This document shows, one piece after another, positions 12,651-23,376 of a stretch of 64,000 bases of DNA. The stretch comes from Terebella lapidaria. Lineage: Eukaryota; Annelida; Polychaeta; Terebellida; Terebellidae. Location of the stretch: contig CASCJZ010000073.1 of the NCBI GenBank assembly GCA_949152475.1, forward strand, positions 1 through 64,000, in the 5' to 3' direction. Under the pieces are notes generated by a model. The model did no database searches, had not been told where the DNA came from, and saw nothing but the letters and a program-made list of their open reading frames with translations. A program made the translations under genes and the position numbers. Each line of letters begins with the position of its first letter. Position 1 is the first letter of the stretch.

Positions 12651-14826
12651 ATGATGTTAATCATAAAATATCTTGTGGGAATTACCCTGATTGCCAGCTG
12701 TGTGTTCGGTAAAGATTTCAACAAAAGGGGTAATTTTAGCTTAGATTAACCCATTACAACTATTGAATATTCAGACGATCAAAATTTTTTGGCTATTGTT
12801 GAATAACCTACCAATAAAAGAGTTCTTATCTTTAATGGGTTTACAAGACAATTGCAATCAATATTGGAATTGGACTAATAACCCAATTCTATAGCTTTTT
12901 CACCATCTAGCACACATTTTGCAGTTGGTTCTACAACTGGGAATGTTTCAATATTTGAAAAAGATGGTAGTGCCTTCAGTAACATGTCTAGTACAGATTT
13001 TAAATTTGGAAGTGGTGAAACAGTTAATAGTTTAGCTTTTTCAGGCAATAATAGTATCATAGTAGGAGGACTAAACAATACTTTTATTTTTTATGATTTT
13101 GAGGCTGCAAATTTAACTAAATAGATAAATTTTGGTGAATCAGTGAGACACTTTTGTTATGATGCTGGGAGTTAAAAATTATTGGTGGTTGGGGGATCAT
13201 CAGATACTCCAAAGGCTATTCTCTATAATGCTGTCAATTACAATGTTCTCCATGATTATACAGTTAGTGGAAATTTTACTGGATCAATTACGACTGCAGC
13301 ATTTAGTAAGCAGGGAAACAGTGACAATCAGGTTTATTTAGCTGGAGATGGATAGAATATTATCCTTTTCTCTACACAAGACCCATATAGTTTTGTCTAA
13401 GCAATTAATTCAACTGCATCTTCTATTTTTAAGATCAGACTATCAGATAATGATGAATATCTTGTCGTAGCCAGCACTGACCAAGTTATTCTCAGGGCAA
13501 GAAACTCAGGCACTGACGCATGGGGAACTCCAACAAATTATCCTACAACTAGTCCCACTTTTGCCCTATCAAAACAAGATGGATTTTTATTGTTCTCAAG
13601 TGAATCAGAAGAGAATCAAATCGATGTTTATGGACTTTGCTTAGAGAAATAGTACTATGATTCTTCCAATAATACCTGTCAAAATTGTTAAAGTCCTTGT
13701 GAAGATTGCATTCATTCAGGTTCCAAGTGTGTCTCATGCTAAGATAGATATTTTTTAAATGATACTTATTAGTGTCAAGCTTGTTAAACTGGATGCAAAA
13801 AGTGTAACAACAGCATTAGCTGCATTGAATGTAGAACAGAAGATAAGTGGACAAAAAAAGGATAACATTGTGCATGTACATCTGGATATTATAATTCATC
13901 TGATTAGTGTAAAGCATGTGATACAAAATTTTGTACTGAATGTCCAAACGATAAGTGCATAAATTGTACTTCAACTAGACAAGTTAATGGGACAGATTGT
14001 TCATGTTAGCCAGGATACTATGAAGATGATCCATAAAATTAACAATGTGCCAAGTGTCAAGTACATTTTTGTATCGATTGTTTTTAAGATGGTGCATTAT
14101 GCAAAAAATGTCATTAGACAAGAGAATTTAATGAAAATGAATGTGTTTGCTCAAAAGGATATTGGGGTGATGATACTATGTAAACTTGCTAGAAATGTAA
14201 ACTTCACTGTGTTAACTGTACTTCAGCAACTGACTGTGATGAATGTAATGGGACCGAGCATTGGATTGTTGATGGATCTATTTGCAAATGCTTCGATAGA
14301 TATGTAGAAATTAATGAGACATGTGAAAAGTGTGCAGATGGTTGCCTTCATTGCCTATCCACAAACATTAGTGATTGTTCATAATGTGATTAAAGGTACT
14401 ATCAAAAGGATAATACATGCTTAAAGTGTATGTCAGGTTGCATAAAGTGCATAGAGAAGGATATTTGTAATTAATGTGATGCTGACTCTGGCTTTAATAA
14501 AACTTAATAAGATAAATGTATTTGTAGTGATGGTTTCTATGATGATCAGCACGATTAATGTGAAACTTGTCCAGAATAGTGCAGTCTTTGTACATCAAAA
14601 GAAAAATGTACCGAATGCAAAGATAATTACTAGTTGAATGGGGATAAATGTGAAGCTAATGGTGGAATAGCAGTTTGGGTGATAGTATTGATTGTGGTTG
14701 GTGGGCTAGCTTTATTAGGTGTTGGTATGATATTGATTTTATTTAGCTTTTGCAGTCATAAAATACTGTAAGAAGAAAAGATCAGCACTGGAGGAAGAAG
14801 GACAATACGAGGCAATGGAAAGTTGA
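12651..14826 (+). CDS. Cysteine-rich (furin-like repeat) type I membrane protein
   Basis: The ATG at 12651 starts a signal peptide (LIIKYLVGITLIASCVFG). Residues about 25-330 have repeated hydrophobic-strand patterns like a beta-propeller. From about residue 340 come many cysteine-rich modules with CxxC spacing typical of furin-like/growth-factor-receptor repeats (for example CKSCNNSISCIEC-like spacing). A single transmembrane helix (IAVWVIVLIVVGGLALLGV) lies near the end. A 22-nt intron at 14725-14746 (GTATGA...TTTAG) restores the frame to a short basic/acidic tail, KYCKKKRSALEEEGQYEAME, ending at the TGA at 14824-14826. The likely place is the cell or cilium surface. The ligand is unknown. 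The large gene at 44081-49046 has the same overall plan. Confidence 0.8.
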
Positions 14827-15002
14827 TTTTGAGAGAAATAATTCAATAAATATTGGCACTTATAATTTAGATTCCCTTATTTATAGTTTAAATATCAGTA
14901 CTGAAAGACAATTAGAGCAATTACTTTGAATACTAGAATATTGATTATTTAATTTGTTTCCCTGAATTATTTAGAAGTTAAGTAATAATTGTAACTCCTG
15001 AA

Positions 15003-15472
15003 ATGATCTAAATCAAGAATAAGAAAAATCCAATTGTTGGCTATACTGGTTGTATGCCACCTCGTGAAAATAATGAGGAATCAGCTCAAATAACTGCTTT
15101 AGATTCCCATATCCCTGGGTATGTTGGATATATTCCTTCTGTCAAGGCTGAAAATCTATTTGCACATACTTATGGTCAAATTACTTAGAATTGTCATAAA
15201 CACAATCATCCCAAAGGAATAGAACATGATCCTACTATTAAATATAAATCTACCACCAAGGAAACCTATGTCAATCCAAATGAAATCAAATCACAAGATC
15301 TTAACCAAGGAAGAATTAATGGAGTAAAAATATCAACATTTTCTAATGCTGCTAAGTAGTTATTAGTTAAAATAGAATGATGATGGATAGCAAAGGATTC
15401 AAAAAAGTAGAACAAGATCCACCTATAACCCAACTAACTTATGAGGAAGCATGTAAAAAAGCCTATAATTGA
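15003..15472 (+). CDS. CIMIP2/FAM166-like ciliary microtubule inner protein
   Basis: The ATG at 15003 starts MIQIKNKKNPIVGYTGCMPP; a 20-nt intron at 15356-15375 (GTAGTT...AATAG) joins STFSNAAK to MMMDSKGF, and the TGA is at 15470-15472, giving 149 residues. The segments VGYTGCMPP, HIPGYVGYIPSVKAENLF and the nearby TYGQIT match the pattern GYTG.hP....hPGY.G..P.......YG..T of the FAM166/CIMIP2 (DUF2475) family. Family knowledge: these proteins sit inside axonemal doublet microtubules. The call is by motif memory, not by search. About 250 bp of unassigned AT-rich sequence with short glutamine-rich ORFs separates it from the next gene. Confidence 0.65.
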
Positions 15473-15726
15473 TTAATCTTCATACCATCAAATTACATCA
15501 AGAGATCAAATTTCACAGTCTTCTGAAAATTAGAAATTTCAATCAGCTTTTTTCATACAATTGTCAAAAGCTTCAAAATTTACTAAATATTGAAGCTAAA
15601 CTTAATAAGTAGTTTTAAAGTAATATAAAGTAAGAAAATATATGAATTATATTGTTAAATACAAGGATTTGATTGTTAAAAAATGTGTTATGCTTATCTT
15701 TAGCCATTATTAAAGAAATTAAAAGA

Positions 15727-16143
15727 TCAGATAAGATCTCCTTTTTGGATGATGTACTTAAAAACTTCTAAACTATTCCAGCTGCCAACTCCTCCAATTT
15801 AGGATACTTCATTATTGTTTAGATTTGTAATCCGTCTAATATTTCCCTTTTCAGTAAAATCAATTTTGATTTGATTAGGAGCAATGTTAATTTATTTAGT
15901 TCCAGCATTAAATTTCACAAATTAGAAACTATTTTTCTCCATTTCATAGTTTATTTGAGATAAAAGTGTTCTGGTATATTTTTTATAGAGATATATTGGA
16001 GTTAAGCAGGCAATGAAAGTACAAGTACCAAAGGTCAGATATATTGCCCATTTATCTGAGTTTTCTTTATATTTATAGTACATTGTAGCAGGTAGCACAA
16101 CTGTTCCTAAGAATAAGATCAGATATGCTTGTCCCTTAGCCAT
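15727..16143 (-). CDS. Small protein with two membrane segments
   Basis: The ATG at 16143 starts MAKGQAYLILFLGTVVLP and the TGA is at 15727-15729, 138 residues with no intron. There are two hydrophobic helices, at about residues 5-21 (YLILFLGTVVLPATMYY) and 31-52 (WAIYLTFGTCTFIACLTPIY), separated by a short charged loop, then a soluble C-terminus of about 80 residues (NAGTKQINIAPNQIKIDF). The hairpin topology suggests an organelle or ER membrane protein. I do not recognise the family. The gene converges on the CIMIP2-like gene. Confidence 0.6.
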
Positions 16144-16470
16144 TTTAAATATTTGTTTAGTTTAACGCTTCAACTGCCAAAGTCTTAGACTCTTTATATC
16201 ATTTTTGTTAGTAAATTCCTTTAGTTAGGCTATGTTTTAAGTAGTTAATTGATGTTTAATTGAGCTAAAAATTGTTGTTAACTCTTCCATCTATTAATGT
16301 AAAATATTGCATAAATTAAAACTTAAAACAACACTCATATCAAACAATCAAAGATATCACAACATTCTTTACTTGAAATAGTATCTCTTTATAAATAAAT
16401 CTTTTTTTCAAAATTTATCTCTACTTAGAATTATATTTAAACAAAATTAAAAATCATTTTAAGTAACAAT
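16144..16470. other. Intergenic region, nothing recognised
   Basis: This is 327 bp of AT-rich sequence between two divergent gene starts. I see no ORF with a credible start, no RNA gene and no repeat. It presumably contains both promoters. Confidence 0.4.
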
Positions 16471-16823
16471 ATGGGTTTTTTTAGTTAGATTGACTATAGC
16501 TTAAGAATTAATTCATTGATAGAAAAACAACAGATTTCAGTTAAATCAATACTACAAGCGAACAATTGGTAAATCAAATTTAGAAAAAATTGATAAGGAA
16601 ATTCTATTACAGAAAATAAAAAAAATATTTCCTCCAGATTAGATCTTCATATACTACTTAGATTACTATTATTGGTTTCCAAAGTGGAAAAAGAGCAGTA
16701 GATCAATATTTAAGCAAGAGAAATGCAAATCTATCAAATATTCTTAAAATAGTCTTACCTTTTTTTGGTAACTATAGTGTATCATACACATTAAAAATTC
16801 ATTTAGAAACCTTATTTAAATGA
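16471..16823 (+). CDS. Small hypothetical protein (107 aa), one intron
   Basis: The ATG at 16471 starts MGFFSQIDYSLRINSL. A 29-nt intron at 16569-16597 (GTAAATC...GATAAG) makes the upstream frame run into KFYYRKQKKYFLQIRSSY and on to ITIIGFQSGKRAVDQYL and the TGA at 16821-16823. Without this removal each frame stops early, so the joint is well supported although the intron ends AAG rather than TAG. I do not recognise the family. It may be the N-terminal part of something larger, but the next gene has its own ATG 77 bp downstream. Confidence 0.5.
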
Positions 16824-16899
16824 GATTTTGATACATTTATACATTTGAATAATAGTTATTCTTGATTTTATAATAATTTTGTTTATTAATCAAATGTTG

Positions 16900-18432
16900 A
16901 TGAAGAATTAAGCAAGTGATCGAAAAGAAAGACATGTTTGTTTTATGCATAATAAATCAAAGTAATATGTCTGTATTTCTCCTTTATGTAATAATTATAG
17001 ATAACTCTGTCTTGATTGCCTTCATGATGGTAAATAAAAAGATCATCAAGAATTTCAACTCAAATTTGAAGATGCATTCCAAGAAACTATCTAATCTATT
17101 GATGATTTATTTAAAGGTTTAAAAGGACTTAGAACTAAAATTATTTAACAGATGTAAAATAACATAAATAGTTATCATGGATTAAATGAAGTGGAATAAA
17201 AAATAGGTGAAATACAGAATCTAATTAATCAAAAAATAGAGAGTTTTAAGTATGAATTGAAGAAAATCTATGAAAAGCATATCAAATAAAAATTACATGA
17301 ACTATTTTTAATAGTTGAGAAATCAGAAGAATTCCTTCAAGAATAAAGAATTAAATTACTTAAATCAAAAAATATTCGACCATTTTATCAAAATGACTTA
17401 CATCATGAACTTAAATATTATTAATCATATTTTGAAGAAATCCTTGAAAAGAATGTTAGAAAATTCAAAACAGGATTTGATCATGATAAAATCCTTACTT
17501 TAATGGTTAATTTTGAACAAAATTTATAAAAAATATTCACCATAGAAAAATAATCGAAAACAGAAGAACAATTACATCTTTTTATAGGAGAAAATGGAAA
17601 GAATATTCTATATGAATATAATGGTAACAATTAAATAAAAACTAAAGAAGTATCAATTGAAAGAGAAGATGATCATTGGTAAGGATAAGTTGCTTCAGTC
17701 TATTATTAACCTAAATTATGTTATTATTTAGTTGGACAAGGTAGGAAATAAAGTAATAGAATTCAAAAATATTGTAATGGATAAACTAAACATGTTGGTA
17801 AATTAGATACCAAAAAGATTAATTTTGGTATTTGCCTCTTAGATCATGAAATCTATATTGTTGGTGGATAAAATAATAAGGAAGGTTGTTTAATTAAATG
17901 TTAAAAATATGTACCAAGTTAAAATAAAGTATATATTATTAATAGTCTTAATAAAAGATCATCAAGGCATAGTCTGAGTAAATTTAAAGAAAAATTCTTA
18001 TTAAAATTTGGAGGTAGTTAACTTATTCAAGAAGTCGAAATTTAACCAAAAAAATTGATTGGAATTTCACCACCAGAAGTTTATTCAATAGAAACATAAT
18101 AATGGAGAGTTATTGATTTACCTTCTAGTTCTCCCAAGGATAGAATACTTTTTGGAGTATGGCCAACAGTAATTAATACTAATAATAATAAACTTATAAT
18201 CTTAGGAGGAGATACTTTTGAAAAATGTTCAGTAAGACAAAGATTTGATTTAACTATTGAAGCTGATGAGAAAGATATCAAAGAAATTAAAATCCATAAA
18301 TCTCATACAAATTTCTCACCTAAAGCATTAATTTTTAGAGATCGGAAATATGAAAAACATCGAGTTATATTCTTCTATAAGGATAACTTAAGAAGTGAAT
18401 CTAAAGTTGGTCTAAACTTTGTAAGTTATTGA
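16900..18432 (+). CDS. B-box zinc-finger / kelch-like repeat protein
   Basis: A single open frame of 511 codons runs from the ATG at 16900 (MKNQASDRKERHVCF) to the TGA at 18430-18432. Residues about 12-50 have B-box-like ligands: HVCFMH, then C-x4-C, C-x2-C and a DGKQKDH tail. Residues 55-220 are coiled coil. The C-terminal half has kelch-like blades with GG doublets (HEIYIVGGQNN, LKFGGSQL, NKLIILGGDTF). Family knowledge: B-box/coiled-coil/kelch proteins are a large group in Paramecium and Tetrahymena, often with unknown partners. The start was chosen because it lies just ahead of the B-box and stays in frame throughout. Its substrate or partner cannot be told from sequence. Confidence 0.7.
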
Positions 18433-19222
18433 TATTTCAAATGGATACTAGTGATATCATTATATTTCATTCTAATGGTTAATTTTAGGTTCTGAACATC
18501 TTTTCCTATAGATTTTCTTGGCTATTTTGAGTTCTAGCTTAGCCCCAAAATTGAGTTCAATATCCATGATAACAAGTGCTCTATAGTAGGCTATTATAAG
18601 ATCTTTTTATTCACTTGGAAATTCTTATAATTTATTTCTTCCCTCCATTAATTTTAAATATATTACATGAGATTTTTTTTCTCTTTCTTTTATTTAAAAT
18701 ATGGTATTTCTTGTTCCTTCCAGGATTATGGTGGTTGACACTAAAGATATTGGTATTCATAAGTTTGTTTGGTTCTTTGATTATTTTTAATTTATATTTT
18801 AAAGTAATCACCATAATTATTTAGTTAATTAATACTTACTGTTGCTTGTATATGATGAAAATTCAGACCTGTTCTGACTTGTGAGGAACAATTGCAAACC
18901 CTGATTCTCAAGTAGTTCGAGTCTGCTAGTCAGATAATCTTTCTAGAATCTATTCATATCTAGTATTTACATGGATTATACCAGGTAGTTATGGAGATGT
19001 TAACAATTGATCTAATGCTTCTTAACTCTCTTATATTACTGATACAATTAATAAGTTATTTCAGTATCTAACTTTGAAATTTACTCAAACATGTAATGGT
19101 AGTAGTTATTAAATTGATATTTCATAAAAGAATTAAACTAGTCAGTATAGATGATAATACACTTCAATTATTTAAATAAATGGAATTCATGATTTTTGTA
19201 TATATATTAAATATAAGAATAA
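18433..19222 (+). pseudogene. Decayed or unresolved ORF region, membrane-protein-like
   Basis: This 790-bp stretch holds no intact gene. In one plus frame, 18615-18895, a run of hydrophobic helices appears (WYFLFLPGLWWLTLKILVF). After it, 18896-19154 in another frame reads like a soluble domain: GTIANPDSQVVRVCQSDNLS, then YSYLVFTWIIPGSYGDVNN, and SQLSYITDTINKLFQYLTLK. In-frame TGAs sit near 18880 and 19006. I could not find introns that link the pieces. The simplest reading is a broken host gene; an unannotated split gene is possible. Confidence 0.3.
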
Positions 19223-19678
19223 ATGACTACTGCGGCTAAGCGTCGTCTACTTAAAGATTTCCAGAAAATAAAAAATGAAAATGATGATGGTATCATAGCT
19301 ACCCCTAAGTAAGATAACATATTCCAATGGGAAGCTATTATTATAGGACCAGACAATACTCTTTGGGAAGGAGGTACTTTCCGTCTATCCATTGAATTTT
19401 CAGAAGAATATCCTAATAAGCCACCTAATGTAAAATTTGTTAATAAAATGTTTCATCCAAACATTTATCAAGATGGGAGTATTTGTTTAGACATTTTACA
19501 AAATCAATGGAGTCCTATTTATGATGTTTCAGCTATTTTAACTTCAATTAGATCACTTCTATCTGATCCTAATCCATCATCACCAGCTAATGGACAAGCA
19601 GCTCAAATTTTTGCTGAGAATAAAAAGGAATATGAAAGAAGAGTTCAAGAAGTAGTTGAATTATCATGGGAAAATTGA
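19223..19678 (+). CDS. UBC2: RAD6/UBE2A-type ubiquitin-conjugating enzyme E2
   Basis: This E2 receives ubiquitin from E1 on a cysteine and, with RAD18- or BRE1-type E3s, modifies PCNA or histone H2B. The ORF gives 151 residues, the size of human UBE2A (152). The start [16 protein letters not shown] matches the RAD6 N-terminus, the HPN motif is in [12 protein letters not shown], and the catalytic cysteine in [15 protein letters not shown] falls at residue 88, as in RAD6. The C-terminus ([17 protein letters not shown]) lacks the acidic yeast tail. There is no intron and the frame is clean. TAA at codon 30 is read as Gln, which helps fix the genetic code. The ATG is the only one upstream in frame after the preceding AT-rich stretch. 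Confidence 0.95.
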
Positions 19679-19738
19679 TTAATCTCATCCAATAAAAAAA
19701 CTGAAACAAATTATTAATATTTCTATTTTTAACTTGAA

Positions 19739-21325
19739 TCATAACTTCTTTAGATTGAGAAGTATTAAATCCTTAGCAATTGTGATTTCTGGTCCAAAAT
19801 ATTTATCATTTTCTAAAAAGTTAATGTCTTATCTAATTCTCTTATGAATCTTAGATAATTGTTCTGATGGCTTTAATTCTAACATATCTATAGCTTGAAG
19901 AGCCATCATAAGTTCTAATCCAACAATATAAGCCATATTCTATACAATAATTTGACTTTTTCTAGCTGCAAATCCTCCCATTGATACATGATCTTCTTGA
20001 CTGGCAGAAGTTGGAATAGAATCAATTGATGATGGTTTACAATAGATTTTAGATTCAGAAAGAAGAGCTGCTGAAGTATCTAAGGTTTATAAATAAAAGA
20101 TTACATTGAGCAATCATAAAACCACTATTTAATCCACCAGCATTAACTAAAAAATCTTTTAGATTAGAAATTCTTCCATTAATATAACGTTATATTCTAG
20201 CTTAACTAAATTTTCCAATATTATATAAGCTCATTCCTAAGAAATCTGCTGCTTTAGCAACATATTAACCATGAAAATTACCTGCTGATATCAGTTGATC
20301 TTCAGAAAATCCATCTAAATTAAATATCTAACACTACCTTCTTTGCTAAAAACTAATGGATTATCAGTTGCACTATTCATTTCTTCTTCAGTTAGTCTTC
20401 TACAGAATTCTATACCTTCAAATACACTTGCTAAACCTTAACAGGCTTGAAGAACTGAATTACACCTATTATTGTGTTGATTAGGGAGATTCATTCGATT
20501 ACTGTGTAATTATGAGGGTTCATTCTTATTAAGTAATTTATTCACTTAATTCATAATATAACCTAAGGTTGGATTTCTTTTCTCATATAATTTAATATTT
20601 TTGTCTTGAAATAAAGAATATTCTAATCCAAAAATTTCTACTGAAAAAGCTAAAACAACAATTGATGATTCTATAAGTTTTTATGCTTGAGTTAATGATT
20701 AAGATAGAATACTACTCATAAATTGAGTTCCATTAATAAGAGCTAATCCTTATTTAGCTCCTAAAGTTATTGGTTTAAGGTTTTTCTTTTTCATAATAAT
20801 TAGAGCATCTATCCATTCTTTAGTATCTTCACACCAAGCTTTTCCTTCACCCATCATTCCTAATGCTAAATGTGATAAAGGTGCTAAATCTCCAGAAGCA
20901 CCTACTGTTCCTTTTTAAGGAATCATTGGAATATAATTGTTATTAAAAGCATCTATATATTTTTGGAGATTTTATGGAGAGATTCCACTTCTACCCTTAC
21001 AAAGTGTATTAATTCTTAATAACATCATACGTTTAGTTGTTTAAAGAGATATAGGTTTTCCTACTCCTACTGCATGTGATCTAATAAGATTGTCTTGAAG
21101 AATACCTGTTTAATGTTTACTGATTATTTTATCAGCAAAATTTCCAAATCCTGTATTGATGCCATAAACTACTCTACCTTCATCATTAATCATAGTTTCT
21201 ATAATGGTTCTGGACTTATATACTTTTTTCCAAGCTTCTTCAGTAAGGTCTATCTATAAATGCTGCTTAAAAATTTCATCTAATTTTTCAATAGTAAGAC
21301 TCTGACCATCTAATAAGAATTTCAT
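19739..21325 (-). CDS. HAL: Histidine ammonia-lyase
   Basis: This enzyme deaminates L-histidine to urocanate and ammonia, the first step of histidine breakdown, in the cytosol. The ATG at 21325 starts [31 protein letters not shown] precedes the MIO-forming triad in [20 protein letters not shown]; later come [37 protein letters not shown] and [17 protein letters not shown], all landmarks of the HAL/PAL family. Two introns, 20080-20104 (25 nt) and 20315-20337 (23 nt), restore the frame at exactly conserved positions. The length of about 510 residues is normal. HAL is favoured over PAL by overall resemblance. The TGA is at 19739-19741, converging on the RAD6 gene 60 bp away. The gene looks intact. 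Confidence 0.93.
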
Positions 21326-21492
21326 TGTTTAAAATATAAAATATATATTTATCAAATACCACAAAATCTTAGTTTAAGAAAGGAATCCTTAAAAGAATAA
21401 TATTAATTGACTAAGATGTTGATAAGAGTACTTTTTTGACTAGATACTATCTAATTTTTATAATTGTTAATTTTTATCTTATCTTTAAATCG

Positions 21493-22376
21493 ATGAATTC
21501 AGGTCATAAAGCTTAACTTAAAAAGATATAGTCATAACTAGCAGTTAAGAAGAGAAGAGTTTCTCTTCTTAAGAAAAAAGAATAACAATAAACAGCATTA
21601 ACCCTTAAACATAAGAAAAAAGCTCAACAATTATTAAAAAAAAAGTTCTAGATTCAATCATTAGGTAGTGAGGTATATTATCTTAGTAAATTTAGAGAAT
21701 TCATAGTCCAGAAGATTAATAGTACAGAAGATAATATTTAAAACAACAAAATAAATACAAGAAGTTACAACATGAAAAATCTTTAGAAAATATATTAAAA
21801 GCTATCTATATAGTAAAATTAGATGATGCAAGATAAGTTAAGAGTATTTCTAAAAGAAATAAACAATATTTAGAACAAATAAATCAACAATAATTAGATA
21901 TTAGTCAGAATAAGAAAATGAAAGCACATCTTGATTCTTAAAGAAGTAAAGAAAGACAAAAAAACTATTGGAAGGAAAAAATGAAGAAAATAATTATGGA
22001 TAGAGATCAAACTAACTCTAAAATGGAACAACTTAAAAAGAATAGAAAACATGAACTTCATTAATTAGAACATTAATAAATCTAAATACTGTAAAATCTA
22101 AGTAAAATTGAAGCAGAATCAATTAAAGCTCAAAAGTAATATTATGTTGCATTAACACTACCAATGAGGGATGTTAAGAAAGTTATTGATCATGATTCTA
22201 GAACTACTAGAAATACTGAAGCATTAAGATCAGCTTAAACTGAACCTAATTTACCTGGAAATAAGAAAGTAGGAGAATATTCTTTTGATTTAAATACTCC
22301 AAAAACTAGAGTAGATGAAAGGAAATTGAAAATAGTATTAGAACAACTTAAAAAAAGAGAACAATAAGAGAGTTGA
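21493..22376 (+). CDS. Coiled-coil protein, unknown family
   Basis: The ATG at 21493 starts MNSGHKAQLKKIQSQLAVKK; a 23-nt intron at 21673-21695 (GTATAT...TTTAG) joins IQSLGSE to RIHSPEDQQY, and the TGA is at 22374-22376, about 286 residues. The whole protein is basic, charged helix with many Gln (KYKKLQHEKSLENILKAIY, then YWKEKMKKIIMDRDQTNSK). There is a short proline/threonine-containing tail (PNLPGNKKVGEYSFDLNTPK). I do not recognise the family. The stop lies only 16 bp before the minisatellite, so its 3' end or terminator would border that repeat. Confidence 0.65.
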
Positions 22377-22391
22377 TTTTTGTAATTCGTG

Positions 22392-22868
22392 TATTAGTGT
22401 AATTAGTGTATTAGTGCATTAGTGTATTAGTGTATTAGTGAATTAGTGCATTAGTGTATTAGTGCATTAGTGTATTAGTGAATTAGTGTATTAGTGCATT
22501 AGTGTATTAGTGTATTAGTGAATTAGTGCATTAGTGTATTAGTGCATTAGTGTATTAGTGAATTAGTGCATTAGTGAATTAGTGTATTAGTGTATTAGTG
22601 TATTAGTGCATTAGTGTATTAGTGTATTAGTGAATTAGTGCATTAGTGTATTAGTGCATTAGTGCATTAGTGTATTAGTGTATTAGTGAATTAGTGTATT
22701 AGTGAATTAGTGCATTAGTGAATTAGTGTATTAGTGAATTAGTGTATTAGTGAATTAGTGCATTAGTGCATTAGTGTATTAGTGCATTAGTGCATTAGTG
22801 AATTAGTGTATTAGTGTATTAGTGTATTAGTGCATTAGTGAATTAGTGTATTAGTGTATTAGTGTATT
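22392..22868. repeat. 8-bp minisatellite NATTAGTG (N = T, C or A)
   Basis: About 59 tandem copies of an octamer NATTAGTG fill this stretch. The seven core bases are essentially invariant; the first base varies between T, C and A and is never G in the copies I read. The variable bases make a higher-order pattern: the ten units at 22409-22488 (T C T T A C T C T A) are repeated exactly at 22489-22568, an 80-bp period; the order then becomes irregular. The array starts within 20 bp of one gene's stop and ends at the start of the next gene, so it fills the whole intergenic space. Eight is not a multiple of three and no frame reads through usefully. Confidence 0.95.
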
Positions 22869-22869
22869 T

Positions 22870-23306
22870 ATGATTCAGAGATATATTATGATTAATAAGA
22901 AAAAGGAACATGGAAATATAATAACTAGAAAAAATTCTAAAGAATACAATAAGTAAAATCAGAATAATAAGGGTCCTAAAGAAGCACTATTTGAATAAAA
23001 TTAATTAATATGGCCATATTTGGATGAATTGAAGAGAATTACCAGGCAACAATCTATTCTACTAGAGTAGATTAGTTTAATAAGATCTGAAACTTAAAAA
23101 AAAATGAAATAATAGATCAAAACAAAGAAAACTTATCTTTAAAGAAACAATATATGATTATACAGTTAGAATAATCACTTTATCAAGTCAATACACTATC
23201 GAAAAAGGAAGAAATTCATCGAAGTCTTGATTATATAGAGTAAATAGAATCTAGAGAGGTTAGATGGAAGAAATAATCTAATATTAGTTTCAGAAATCCA
23301 ACATGA
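22870..23306 (+). CDS. Small coiled-coil protein, one frame break at an A9 run
   Basis: The ATG at 22870 (or 22888, same frame) starts MIQRYIMINKKKEHGN; sense-like sequence continues to ISLIRSETQKK. At an A9 tract near 23097-23105 the reading must move by one base to continue as NEIIDQNKENLSLKKQYMII through SLDYIEQIESREVRWKKQS to the TGA at 23304-23306. No GT...AG intron fits. A ten-A run would restore the frame, so a homopolymer length error is likely. About 145 residues, all charged helix; family not recognised. The first ATG overlaps the edge of the minisatellite. Confidence 0.45.
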
Positions 23307-23376
23307 GAGTTGTTTAAGAATAAGGATTACCATACCTTCTATAGTTGATAGTATATATTATTATAATTAATCTTAA

